From: CAMQRS01 sp964370645
GTDB lineage: Bacteria > Bacillota_I > Bacilli_A > Erysipelotrichales > Erysipelotrichaceae
NCBI GenBank assembly: GCA_964370645.1
Contig: CAYJJS010000001.1
Location: forward strand, 100,076-164,075
DNA: 64,000 bases
Direction: 5' to 3'
Shown one piece after another: positions 42,901-51,644 of the stretch. The position numbers and the translations under genes were made by a program. The notes beneath the pieces are model-generated. The model saw nothing but the letters and a program-made list of their open reading frames with translations. It ran no database searches and had not been told where the DNA came from. Position 1 is the first letter of the stretch. Each line of letters starts with the position of its first letter.

Positions 42901-45900
42901 TCCTCATAGCTTGTCAGCTCCTGCACATATTGTTGTAAAAAATCACCGATATTTTTGTTTCCATTATTTGCTTTAACAATCGAATTATAAAAATCAATCG
43001 ATTTATTTTTAGCACGATTATTTTCACTTGTTTGTAATGTCGCTAAACTTAACATAGCAGCTGAAACTTTTGTTTCTGAATACAAGTCACTCTCGAAAAA
43101 TAATATATCTGATAAATCCTGTGCTATTCCGATATCAAAATGATAGTATCGATCATAGTAATTCGCACTATATAAAATACTTTCTAAAGTATTGTCTGAT
43201 AACAAATCTTGACGAATCTTATTAATGATATTTTCACTATCACTTGTGAATGTGTACATTGGCATAGTTTCCAATATATTGTATACCTTCTCTTCTAACT
43301 TAGGTGTAAAATACATTGTGTAATAATCACTATATAATCGATCTTCAACCTCTGGTGTAAGTATACTTATATCATCCATGTAGTCGTATTCCTGTGCAAT
43401 TGCAACTAGTTCATCAACAAACGCGTTTGTATCATTCATAGCTAATTTTGGGTAATTATATTTAATTCCTAGTTCATTAACTTTATATACAGGCACGCTA
43501 TCTAATGTTTTTTCATACGTTGTTGTATACGCTATTTCACTACCATCTTCCATGATAATACGAATACTTTTAATACTATCTTGAATTGACTTGTGCAATC
43601 CTACTACTAAGTTACCACTTGCATCTATTGGATACACTTTTTCGATGCGCTGAGTGTTCAATACATGATCAACAGGAATTGTGTTTGCGTTACGAATAAT
43701 ACTTTTTGAATCTAAATGTGGCATCAACATATTCATGTTGTGATATGCATACGTACGCGCTTCATCATATTCCTCCAACGTAGAGACATATGCATAATTC
43801 GCAACATACAAGCCATCTGCTACACTTGTTTCAATCTCACTTTCTGCATCTAGACCAAGTAGCTTTGGCATTTCACCAGCTACTTGTAAAGCGTCTAAAT
43901 CCCAAATTGTTGCATCAAAACCAACATTGTTTTCTAAAAACTCTCTAGTAATATCATCTCTAGATATGCTTGTAATCCCGCTATAATTTGAATCCGCTAA
44001 TGTACTTTCCTCTAACACATAATTATTTGTGAAATGATAACTTCCATTGCCTGTGAACTTAAATCCATCATTCCCATCTACTCCATCCGCTAAAGAAATC
44101 ACATTGCTCATGTAGTCATTCGACCAACCACCATATCCAACAACACCTCCACGCGCATTATTACCATCAGCTTGCATAAGCATATCTACATATAAAGTAT
44201 CAAAAATAACTTCTCCATAAATTTCACCCAGTACACCACCAACAGCATCTGAATTCACACTCATGCTTCCTTGTATATAAGAATCGCTAATCGTTAATTT
44301 TCCTCTTTGTTGACCAACCATTCCACCTGTACGTTTACCTCCTTGTATAATAATATTGCTTATAGAAGACTTTGTAATCGTAAGGTCACTTCCATCCAAT
44401 GCAGAAGCGACAAAAGCGGCCACATTTCCAGAAGATAATAACATTGCATCTTTAATATGAACATTATCAATTTGTACACTTCCTTGTGAAGTCAATGCTA
44501 AAATTGATCTATCTGTGACATTCGCATCCTCAATGATTAGATTTTGTATACTTGCTCCATTTATATTATTAAACAATGGTCTATTCAAATTCTTAATAGT
44601 ATATCCGTTTCCTTCAATCGAACCATTAAAATTTTCCACATACGTACTTGTGGAACTTGCATAATTACTTGCGTCTATGTCTTGTGTTAATTGAATGGTA
44701 GCATCCGGATTGGCCTTCATCGCTTCTATAAAGCTCTCAAAATTCATCGTAGAAGCCACTTGTTCATGCACTTGTCCAAAACGCACTACACTCTGTGTTT
44801 GAATATCTTCTCCATACGTAATACTATCCTCAATAGCTAAGGTAAAATACAATGAATCCTCTATCACTTCATATCCAACAACGTCCGCATAGCGTTGATT
44901 TCCTTGGCCATCTTGCACTTGTACAAAGTAATCTTTCGTGTTTAAAGCATCCAGTTGTACTTCATTCAACTGTATCGTGGAACCCCCTTCAGCTTTAAAC
45001 AATTTTACATCACTTACATCTTTTAACTCAATAAACTCTTGCACTTTATACACAGTTTCATTTACTAATACTTCATTATATATGTGTTCATCTTCACTCA
45101 GTAGATTACTATCTAAATCGTATTGCACCTCAATACTTACTTGATATAGTTCATGTGTATTTGGTGTGAAATCAATATATTGGATATCTTTTCCAAGTGC
45201 TTCACTTGTATAAATATTACTATCCCCAGCACTTACACGTACAATATAATGAATCACTGCTTCTTCATTTTCTATATTTATATATACACGAACGTTTCCA
45301 TCCTCTAATATGTCATAAGTAAAATCACCAGCAGTTGGAACATCTTTTAAAACATCTATATCATGACTGATTGAAAGTTCTTCTTGATAACCATTTTCTA
45401 ATGTAATCGATTCTAATTCATATGTATATAAACCAGCTTCATCGCTTGCTTGTAATTCAACAAAATAAACATCTTCAATACCACTTTCATGTACTGTGTA
45501 AGATTGATCATTTATTAATACACTTTGTGGTCCATAAGCAGAAGCATTCGTCATACTAAAATACAAAGTATGTGCTTGTGATTTATTGAAAAAATTAGTT
45601 GTCTCATCTGCTTCATTCTTTGTGTACAACGCACGTACAAATACATCATACTCTTCAACAAGACTTATATGTTGTGTATATAATACATCTTGAACAAGCA
45701 CTGTTTCCATGCTATCACGTTTATAGGACGCATTAACTTGAACATCGTATTGTGCACCAATCTCTACGGGAATTTCAAAACTATTTTCACCTACAACAAC
45801 ACTTTCCTCAAAAACAACAAAATCACTTGCATTCTTCACTTGTATGTTAGCAGAAACATAACTTTCATCATTATCTTCTACAAGCAATTGTAAAGAAATT

Positions 45901-48389
45901 GTCTCTGCATATATGTCTTCTGTAATACTTACCTCATTTATTATAAAAGGGGACTTAAGCACCTCTATTTGAGTATTCCCACTACATATAACTTCTCTTC
46001 CATCCTGTAGATACACTGCATTCACAACAATCGGATATGGCCCAGCTGTAGCATCATTTATACGCAATTGTGCCATATATGTATTATCTTCTACTTGCGA
46101 CACATCTACAATGGTATTGTTTACAACCAGTGAATCAACGATTTGACTCGTATTGTCCAAGACAGTAAACGTAATCATAATAACATCATTTTTTTCTATA
46201 TGCATTTTATCTACAACTATTGATTGTATACTTAAATCCAACGCAACTTCAAAAGTATTTATAGCCACTTCACGCTGTTGGTTAACGCCCTCTTGTAAAG
46301 CATAAACCGCATTTACTTTTATAGTATATGTACCTTCTTCAAACATTGTACTATCCATATTCACTTCATTCTCATGTAATGGCATATTGGCTTGCATCAC
46401 AGATTCATTTTTAGCATTAAACACTTCAAATGACAATGTACTTATCGTGTGATCATTGTCTTCAATATCATAGGATACAATATAATTACCATCACTTCCA
46501 ACAATGACTTCAACATCAACATTTGGTTGTTCCTTCACTACCTCTATACTTGTAGATACACTTGTCTCTATTTGAGTTTGATCACTCAGTTTGCTATCTC
46601 CTACATGAATTTCCTTTAAACCTGAAGTCGTAAAAGCAGGCATCTTTACATAATATGTTTTACTTATTGAATTATTTTCTGGATACCATACTTCACCATC
46701 CTCTTTTTCAATCAACGGATAATATACATCATTTATTTCTACTTCATCTACTCTTTGATTTCCAATGATATCATATTGTAATGAGATAATATATATCTCT
46801 TCTTTTGGTAAAGTAGTAATGATTTCTTCTTGTGCATTTAAAATATTTACATGCGTAAGATGTATTTCTTGTAATGTATCTAGGCCTTCATCAACTCTAG
46901 CAACTTCTACGCTTCCATCTTCTAACACTTGAAACAAATAAGAATATGTAACAATTCTTGAATGGTCCTGCGCAGGTTGTAGTGTATCACTATCAATCTC
47001 ATAAACAAGTTCAACATCTACTTGATATTGTGTATTATAATTTACATCTATAGTATGAATATTGTGTGCATTTATAAGTTCACCATTATAAACAACGTTA
47101 TCCAAAGCACGAACACTAATTGAACTATCACTTATATTCGCACTATCTTCATTTACAATATCAAATGTAATACTTGCTTCTTTATCACTTTGTTCATAGA
47201 CTACATCGAAATCATTCATACTTACATCACGTTTTAATATTTCAATTTGCGTACTCACTACATCCTTAAAGATAGCACCATTATTAAGTTGTACCTCAGA
47301 TATATTAATATCATATACCCCAGCTTCTACAAGCTGATCCAATGTCACAAAATATGTATCAGCATACGCATTATATTCGGGTTGTATTTCTTCTCCATTA
47401 ATCCACAAAGAGGAAATCGAATAACCTGCATGATTCAACAGACGAAATGAAACACTCACTTCTTCACCATGTGCATAATATACGCGAGCATCTATAAATT
47501 CAATATTGAAATCTTCCAATTCTTCTTTATCTACTCGATTTTGTAGATGTGATAAATCGTTATAATCAATCCTTCCATCACTATTCACATCATAATCTAC
47601 TTGTATAGATGAATCCTCTTCTATTAAAATCGTTTCATCTAACTCTAATAAATATTGTTGTAATGTGTCTGCATCCTCTTGGTTTACAAGTCCATCATCA
47701 TTCACATCATAGTTTGAAAAACGCACTGTAGTCAATAATACAATGATTCCTGCAGCAATAAATACAACACCTATAACACACATTCCTTTCTTATCTTTTT
47801 TACGTAAAAAAATGATAAGAAGTAGTAGTCCAATCACACTACTAGCTATTCCTATATAAAGAAATGGATTTGTCTGAACGACATCCTCAACTTCTATTTC
47901 ACTTTGCATTTCTACACGATTACCTTCAAACTCTTTACTTGATTGATTTTCAACCACTTGTACTTCATAGACTACATCTTCTATATCAATACTTTGCTCT
48001 CCATTATAAAAGGTAATATTTTCAAATACGATTTCTTCCAGTGATGCTTCAACACCTTCTTTTACATCCAATTGCATACTAAATGTAGCATCCTCACCAC
48101 TTGCAATGTGTTTCATCGAAATGGTATCTTCATTGAATACAATATCACTCAATTGACTACTCGCATCAATAGCATCTACTCCTTGGATATTAAATATATC
48201 ACTATCATATACAATATCACCACGCAGATAAGAAATCTTACCAAAATCTTGACTTTCCTGTATCGTTATGTGCAATAAAATTTGATCTCCCTCTTTTACC
48301 CCTTCTTGTTCTTGTGCCTTTATATTATTTGGTATAAGGAACACAAAAAAACCAATTAAAAACAAGGTTAAAACTTTTAATTTCTTCAT
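39990..48389 (-). CDS. Giant M26-type zinc metalloprotease with cohesin- and dockerin-like modules
   Basis: 2799-residue cell-surface protein. In order: signal peptide (1-25), cohesin-like beta domain (about 31-147), two membrane helices forming a hairpin (175-195, 203-221), two dockerin-type calcium repeats (228-249 and 267-286), at least four ~200-residue repeat modules (about 290-1200) joined by linkers like TQIEILK, TSIEVVK, TQIEVLK, HDIDVLK, a Glug/beta-helix region (about 1225-1510), the protease domain (about 1510-2330), and a second Glug/beta-helix (about 2335-2799). HETAH at 2020-2024 with Glu 2044 reproduces the M26 (IgA1 protease) zinc spacing. No LPxTG is seen; the N-terminal helix hairpin resembles the layout of streptococcal Zmp proteases. 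Substrate, presumably a host glycoprotein, is unknown. Own promoter and terminator. Confidence 0.9.
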   Translation of the reverse strand: MKKLKVLTLFLIGFFVFLIPNNIKAQEQEGVKEGDQILLHITIQESQDFGKISYLRGDIVYDSDIFNIQGVDAIDASSQLSDIVFNEDTISMKHIASGEDATFSMQLDVKEGVEASLEEIVFENITFYNGEQSIDIEDVVYEVQVVENQSSKEFEGNRVEMQSEIEVEDVVQTNPFLYIGIASSVIGLLLLIIFLRKKDKKGMCVIGVVFIAAGIIVLLTTVRFSNYDVNDDGLVNQEDADTLQQYLLELDETILIEEDSSIQVDYDVNSDGRIDYNDLSHLQNRVDKEELEDFNIEFIDARVYYAHGEEVSVSFRLLNHAGYSISSLWINGEEIQPEYNAYADTYFVTLDQLVEAGVYDINISEVQLNNGAIFKDVVSTQIEILKRDVSMNDFDVVYEQSDKEASITFDIVNEDSANISDSSISVRALDNVVYNGELINAHNIHTIDVNYNTQYQVDVELVYEIDSDTLQPAQDHSRIVTYSYLFQVLEDGSVEVARVDEGLDTLQEIHLTHVNILNAQEEIITTLPKEEIYIISLQYDIIGNQRVDEVEINDVYYPLIEKEDGEVWYPENNSISKTYYVKMPAFTTSGLKEIHVGDSKLSDQTQIETSVSTSIEVVKEQPNVDVEVIVGSDGNYIVSYDIEDNDHTISTLSFEVFNAKNESVMQANMPLHENEVNMDSTMFEEGTYTIKVNAVYALQEGVNQQREVAINTFEVALDLSIQSIVVDKMHIEKNDVIMITFTVLDNTSQIVDSLVVNNTIVDVSQVEDNTYMAQLRINDATAGPYPIVVNAVYLQDGREVICSGNTQIEVLKSPFIINEVSITEDIYAETISLQLLVEDNDESYVSANIQVKNASDFVVFEESVVVGENSFEIPVEIGAQYDVQVNASYKRDSMETVLVQDVLYTQHISLVEEYDVFVRALYTKNEADETTNFFNKSQAHTLYFSMTNASAYGPQSVLINDQSYTVHESGIEDVYFVELQASDEAGLYTYELESITLENGYQEELSISHDIDVLKDVPTAGDFTYDILEDGNVRVYINIENEEAVIHYIVRVSAGDSNIYTSEALGKDIQYIDFTPNTHELYQVSIEVQYDLDSNLLSEDEHIYNEVLVNETVYKVQEFIELKDVSDVKLFKAEGGSTIQLNEVQLDALNTKDYFVQVQDGQGNQRYADVVGYEVIEDSLYFTLAIEDSITYGEDIQTQSVVRFGQVHEQVASTMNFESFIEAMKANPDATIQLTQDIDASNYASSTSTYVENFNGSIEGNGYTIKNLNRPLFNNINGASIQNLIIEDANVTDRSILALTSQGSVQIDNVHIKDAMLLSSGNVAAFVASALDGSDLTITKSSISNIIIQGGKRTGGMVGQQRGKLTISDSYIQGSMSVNSDAVGGVLGEIYGEVIFDTLYVDMLMQADGNNARGGVVGYGGWSNDYMSNVISLADGVDGNDGFKFTGNGSYHFTNNYVLEESTLADSNYSGITSISRDDITREFLENNVGFDATIWDLDALQVAGEMPKLLGLDAESEIETSVADGLYVANYAYVSTLEEYDEARTYAYHNMNMLMPHLDSKSIIRNANTIPVDHVLNTQRIEKVYPIDASGNLVVGLHKSIQDSIKSIRIIMEDGSEIAYTTTYEKTLDSVPVYKVNELGIKYNYPKLAMNDTNAFVDELVAIAQEYDYMDDISILTPEVEDRLYSDYYTMYFTPKLEEKVYNILETMPMYTFTSDSENIINKIRQDLLSDNTLESILYSANYYDRYYHFDIGIAQDLSDILFFESDLYSETKVSAAMLSLATLQTSENNRAKNKSIDFYNSIVKANNGNKNIGDFLQQYVQELTSYEDAATWFADTFEGVIEERKLQNPDLQEIRYTAWDHMNTKSHMLLPILSMPEDAQEDLYIISVPTQITIGSLHRYDLYNQGDIETLKQHISHYADMALSFYEVSATYQPNADKWLNELTNIQYDTRFNFPISSPTPGDQAISTTEESVIKWVYDTMGVQAAANGSGAYANGYDVFWVSYSVLWSDFSFSVWTHETAHNQDGRYFYDGNGRRLHSGAEDHADYNIAQNMKEGHFTPNLRYDLPTTSDLSINLNLDRITSPEKIHSFYDNMFDAYYVLDYLTAQAFFQLTPEQQAALVTQVSYLDAAGNESMIATADTTITRYSELSAMELEAMNLQTMQDLWDNQLVLRASGDVGRNLYGSITHYDILWYHPHNDAGMVDGTVFKKTSYEMLGVGGIEGRIAYASYMHNNDLDALKDVTNDSSITWESYKMERWNEVEENLSNIDYFDSEAVIALYVEALSKDASTQEHNHTDTLRNVLYNVMKHDSEDFDKGSDAYTLNYQHEIASAQELVDAVNANPWGSYVLVNDLDFSSVLLNEQTHSYITNTFVGVLDGGGHTITGLSGSLFDEAVYAHVKDIQFVNLVVEEGDTAILANRVEHSISDAISIQNINYYLPLYASMHGNNIELIATTYDVSVEEIYTLQDILAIENDTTGLMRSASYKLMADIDMSGIEGTQAIISEEFSGSFDGNGFAFTSLKQPLFENITGQVVDVMITSTDVPVSKTTFGLLAEKTIGGTIHDVSIEGAHINARAHDQVGILLGYANLANIQNITIEQSSIEANNEVGGIVGKVENSTLQTIRVHQLQLIVKLYYGGGVAGRAHNTRIENVYAQGSVTTNKTHSAGVVGVLRDASILRNVVSNMEVQKIDSSDSRNSNGGIVGGYESGGASVENVIQVANVGETIHKIISNDANEHDSVIQGYEITSLSGISSENGAIQEVSFNMLTQDFYVNTLGFDTSVWDYTNIHTLGYPTLK

Positions 48390-48422
48390 ATTATTTCTCC
48401 TAATGTAATTCTACCCAATGTT

Positions 48423-48452
48423 ATTATATAAGCTAATTGAAATAATAGTCAA
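48423..48452 (-). promoter_or_regulatory. Promoter of the giant protease gene
   Basis: TTGACT (48447-48452), 18-bp spacer, TATAAT (48423-48428) on the minus strand, with RBS AGGAG before the ATG at 48389. Confidence 0.7.
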
Positions 48453-48463
48453 TTCATATGAAC

Positions 48464-48498
48464 AAAAAAAAGAAAGTCATTATCTGACCTTCTTTTTA
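48464..48498 (-). terminator. Terminator of the pyr operon
   Basis: AAAGAAGGTCA, loop, TGACTTTCTTTTTTT on the minus strand, about 120 bp after pyrE. Confidence 0.85.
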
Positions 48499-48560
48499 CA
48501 TCTACACAATGCTTTTTGAAGCATATACAATTGAATCCTATTTTTCCACTCTTCTTGCAT
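48480..48560 (-). CDS. Candidate 26-residue ORF at the end of the pyr operon
   Basis: Begins MQEEWKNRIQLYML and ends with a basic CRCKKKVR tail; ATG at 48560 with GTAGGTG 5 bp upstream, stop inside the pyr terminator stem. Fills the otherwise unexplained space between pyrE and the terminator. Could be a real small protein or chance. Confidence 0.35.
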   Translation of the reverse strand: MQEEWKNRIQLYMLQKALCRCKKKVR

Positions 48561-48617
48561 TTGACACCTACTTCCTATTAAGTATATCGTGTACAAAAAA
48601 GTAGATTTTATCCAAAA

Positions 48618-49289
48618 TTATTTTACACCATACTCTTCATAGTAAGCATCAATATTTGCTTTTAAAGTATCATCAATTAATACTTCACCATTACATTCTT
48701 TATTATGTAATGTTTCAATTACATCACTCATACTAACAATCGCACTCGCTTTAAACCCATATTTATTTTGAACTTCTTCTAGTGCACTAATATTTGTTTT
48801 TCCACACTCTTGACGATTTAATGAAACCATTAATCCTACAACTTCCACTTTGGCTTGTTCCATTAAAATAGGATATGTTTCCTCGATTGATTTTCCCGAT
48901 GTTGTTACATCTTCAATAATTACAACTTTATCACCATCTTGTAATTTTGTTCCTAGTAAAATCCCAGTATCTCCATGATCTTTTACTTCTTTACGATTAC
49001 TACAGTACTTAATCTCTACTCCATAAATTTCAGAAATAGCCATTACTGTTGCTACTGCTAAAGGAATTCCCTTGTAAGCAGGACCAAATAACACATCAAA
49101 ATCCAATCCATATGTATCATGGATTGCTTTTGCATAATATTCTCCTAATTTACGTAAATGACTTCCACTTACATAAGCTCCGGCATTCATGAAGAATGGA
49201 GATTTTCTTCCACTTTTTAATGTGAAATCACCAAATTTTAAAACATTGGCTTCCACCATAAATTGAATAAATTCTTGTTTGTAACTCAT
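48618..49289 (-). CDS. pyrE: Orotate phosphoribosyltransferase
   Basis: Transfers ribose-5-phosphate from PRPP to orotate, giving OMP. 223 residues. Family features: KSGRKSPFFMNAG near 25-37, GPAYKGIPLA near 69-78 and the PRPP motif VVIIEDVTTSGKSIEET near 122-138. Last known enzyme of the operon, 10 bp after pyrF. Confidence 0.95.
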   Translation of the reverse strand: MSYKQEFIQFMVEANVLKFGDFTLKSGRKSPFFMNAGAYVSGSHLRKLGEYYAKAIHDTYGLDFDVLFGPAYKGIPLAVATVMAISEIYGVEIKYCSNRKEVKDHGDTGILLGTKLQDGDKVVIIEDVTTSGKSIEETYPILMEQAKVEVVGLMVSLNRQECGKTNISALEEVQNKYGFKASAIVSMSDVIETLHNKECNGEVLIDDTLKANIDAYYEEYGVK

Positions 49290-49299
49290 AATTACCTCT

Positions 49300-49995
49300 C
49301 TATTTCATCATTTCTTCGATGTCTAAATACGTTTGTTGTGGGTTTGTACTCTTCGTAATACTTCTACCTACTACAATATGATTACATCCTTCTTCTTTTG
49401 CGAATGTTGGTGTTGCCACACGTTTTTGATCATCTTTAGAATCGTCTGCTAAACGAATTCCTGGAGTCACTGTTAAAAATGTATCACCACATACTTCATG
49501 AATTGCTTTCGCTTCATAAACAGAACACACAACTCCATCAAGACCAGCCTCTTTCGCATTTTTTGCATACTTCAATACACAATCAATCACTTCTCCATCA
49601 ATTCCCAACTCTTCATTCATCGCTTCTTTTGACGTACTTGTCAATTGTGTCACACCAATACATAATGGTCTTTTCCCATTTACTGCACCTTCTTGCAAAC
49701 CTTCCATTGCTGCTTTCATCATTGCGATTCCACCAGCACAATGTAAATTTACAATATCTACATCTAATTTCGCTAAGTTTTTCATTCCACCTTTTACCGT
49801 GTTAGGTATGTCGTGTAATTTCAAATCTAAGAAAATATGATGCCCTAATGCTTTAATATCTTTTACGATTTCAAGACCACAAGCATAAGTTAATTCCATT
49901 CCTACTTTTACATATATAGGTTCATTAAATCCTTTTAAAAATTCCATTACTTCTTCTTTTGTAGAAAAATCTAATGCTACAATCGTTTTATTCAT
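49300..49995 (-). CDS. pyrF: Orotidine 5'-phosphate decarboxylase
   Basis: Decarboxylates OMP to UMP. 231 residues, type 1. ALDFSTKEE near 7-15, catalytic DLKLHDIPNTV near 58-68 (Lys-Asp array), and VTPGIRLADDSKDDQKR near 182-198. The ATG at 49995 overlaps the pyrD stop by one base. Confidence 0.95.
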   Translation of the reverse strand: MNKTIVALDFSTKEEVMEFLKGFNEPIYVKVGMELTYACGLEIVKDIKALGHHIFLDLKLHDIPNTVKGGMKNLAKLDVDIVNLHCAGGIAMMKAAMEGLQEGAVNGKRPLCIGVTQLTSTSKEAMNEELGIDGEVIDCVLKYAKNAKEAGLDGVVCSVYEAKAIHEVCGDTFLTVTPGIRLADDSKDDQKRVATPTFAKEEGCNHIVVGRSITKSTNPQQTYLDIEEMMK

Positions 49996-50900
49996 TATTT
50001 ATGACTCCTTCCAATTGCTTCTTTAATATCTTTTATTCCATACTTTTCAAATACACGTGGTAAATCTTCTATAATACGTTTACATGCATATGGATCTACA
50101 AAATTGGCCATCCCAACTTGTACAGCACTTGCACCTGCATATAAAAATTCTAACACGTCCTCCGCACTCGTAATACCACCTACACCAATAATTGGAATAT
50201 TTACTGCTTGGTATACTTGATGCACCATACGAATTGCTACCGGCTTAATCGCTGGTCCACTTAATCCTCCAGTTTTATTTGCTAAAATTGGTTTTCCTGT
50301 ACGTAAATCCAATCGCATTCCTAGTAAGGTATTGATCATTACAATCCCATCAGCTCCAGCCTCTTCTACTGCTTTTGCAATAGACACTATATCTGTAACA
50401 TTGGGACTCAATTTTACATAAATTGGTTTTTTACTCACTGCTTTACACATGCGAGTAACCTTTGCAGCCAATGCTGGATCTGTTCCCAAGCCAATTCCTC
50501 CATGCTTCACATTTGGACAACTAATATTTAACTCAAATGCTTTTACACATGCTTCATCATTCAATTGTTGAATAACCTCTACATAATCCTCTTCGCTTGC
50601 CCCAGCTACATTTACCATGATTTCTGTGTCTAATGTAGACAAAAACGGCATTTCTTTCACCTTAATTACTTCAACTCCAGGATTTTGTAATCCTATTGCA
50701 TTCAACATCCCTTGTGGTGTTTCTGCGATTCTAGGTGTTTCATTTCCATATCGAGACTTCGGAGTAACACTTTTAATTGCAATTGCTCCCAATATACTCA
50801 AATCATAATACTGCGCATATTCACGACCATTTCCAAAACATCCGCTAGCAGGCATAACCGGATTCTTCAATGTCAATCCAGGTAAATCAATCTTCAACAT
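49995..50900 (-). CDS. pyrD: Dihydroorotate dehydrogenase B, catalytic subunit
   Basis: FMN subunit of class 1B DHODH, oxidising dihydroorotate with electrons passed through PyrK to NAD. 301 residues. MPASGCFGNG near 16-25, NAIGLQNPG near 66, ELNISCPN near 124-131 with the catalytic Cys, and PIIGVGGITSAEDVLEFL near 235. Overlaps the pyrK stop (1 bp). Confidence 0.95.
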   Translation of the reverse strand: MLKIDLPGLTLKNPVMPASGCFGNGREYAQYYDLSILGAIAIKSVTPKSRYGNETPRIAETPQGMLNAIGLQNPGVEVIKVKEMPFLSTLDTEIMVNVAGASEEDYVEVIQQLNDEACVKAFELNISCPNVKHGGIGLGTDPALAAKVTRMCKAVSKKPIYVKLSPNVTDIVSIAKAVEEAGADGIVMINTLLGMRLDLRTGKPILANKTGGLSGPAIKPVAIRMVHQVYQAVNIPIIGVGGITSAEDVLEFLYAGASAVQVGMANFVDPYACKRIIEDLPRVFEKYGIKDIKEAIGRSHK

Positions 50901-51643
50901 TATAAACCTACCTTTCCGACTTCAAATACAGGTCCCTCTTTACATATACGATAATATATATCACTATCCGTTTTATCTTTGCACACACATCCCATACAAG
51001 CTCCAATTCCACAAGCCATTCTTGCTTCAAATGAAGTATACCCTTTTGTATATGCATTTTCTAAAGCTCTTAGCATAGGCATAGGCCCACATGAATATAA
51101 GAAATCATTTGTAATTTCATATTGCGTAATTGCATCTAAGACAGTCCCTTTAACTCCATAGCTTCCATCCATTGTTGCAATATACACTGGACATCCTAAC
51201 GCTTTAAATTCTGCTTCATAAAATACAGCATCTTTATCATTAAATCCTAAAACTACTACTACATCCTTTTGCATAGCTTTGTATCTTTTTGCTACTTCAT
51301 ATAGTGGGGGTACTCCAACCCCACCACCAACTAGTAGAAATTGATCTTTATCTTCGTGAAGAGGAAAATCACTACCTAAAGGACCTAATACATCAATACG
51401 ATCTAATGATTGCATGGTAGAAAGTGCTTGGGTACCATCTCCTACAACTTTATAAATAATTGTATAACTATCATCTTCAATGCTATTAATACTAATTGGT
51501 CTACGTAAAATGAAACCATTTACTTTAAGATTCATAAATTGTCCTGGTTTAATATCCTTTGTATAAGCACTTTCAATGACCATTTTATACGTATCAGAAG
51601 CAATGCATTCATTGCTTCTGACAATACAAATTTCTTCTCTCAT
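50900..51643 (-). CDS. pyrK: Dihydroorotate dehydrogenase B, electron transfer subunit
   Basis: FAD and 2Fe-2S protein that passes electrons from PyrD to NAD. 247 residues. Flavin motif RRPISI near 48-53, NAD-site GGGVGVPPLYEVAK near 104-117, and the cluster motif CGIGACMGCVC near 212-222 plus a later Cys. Lies 1 bp after carB. Confidence 0.95.
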   Translation of the reverse strand: MREEICIVRSNECIASDTYKMVIESAYTKDIKPGQFMNLKVNGFILRRPISINSIEDDSYTIIYKVVGDGTQALSTMQSLDRIDVLGPLGSDFPLHEDKDQFLLVGGGVGVPPLYEVAKRYKAMQKDVVVVLGFNDKDAVFYEAEFKALGCPVYIATMDGSYGVKGTVLDAITQYEITNDFLYSCGPMPMLRALENAYTKGYTSFEARMACGIGACMGCVCKDKTDSDIYYRICKEGPVFEVGKVGL

Positions 51644-51644
51644 A

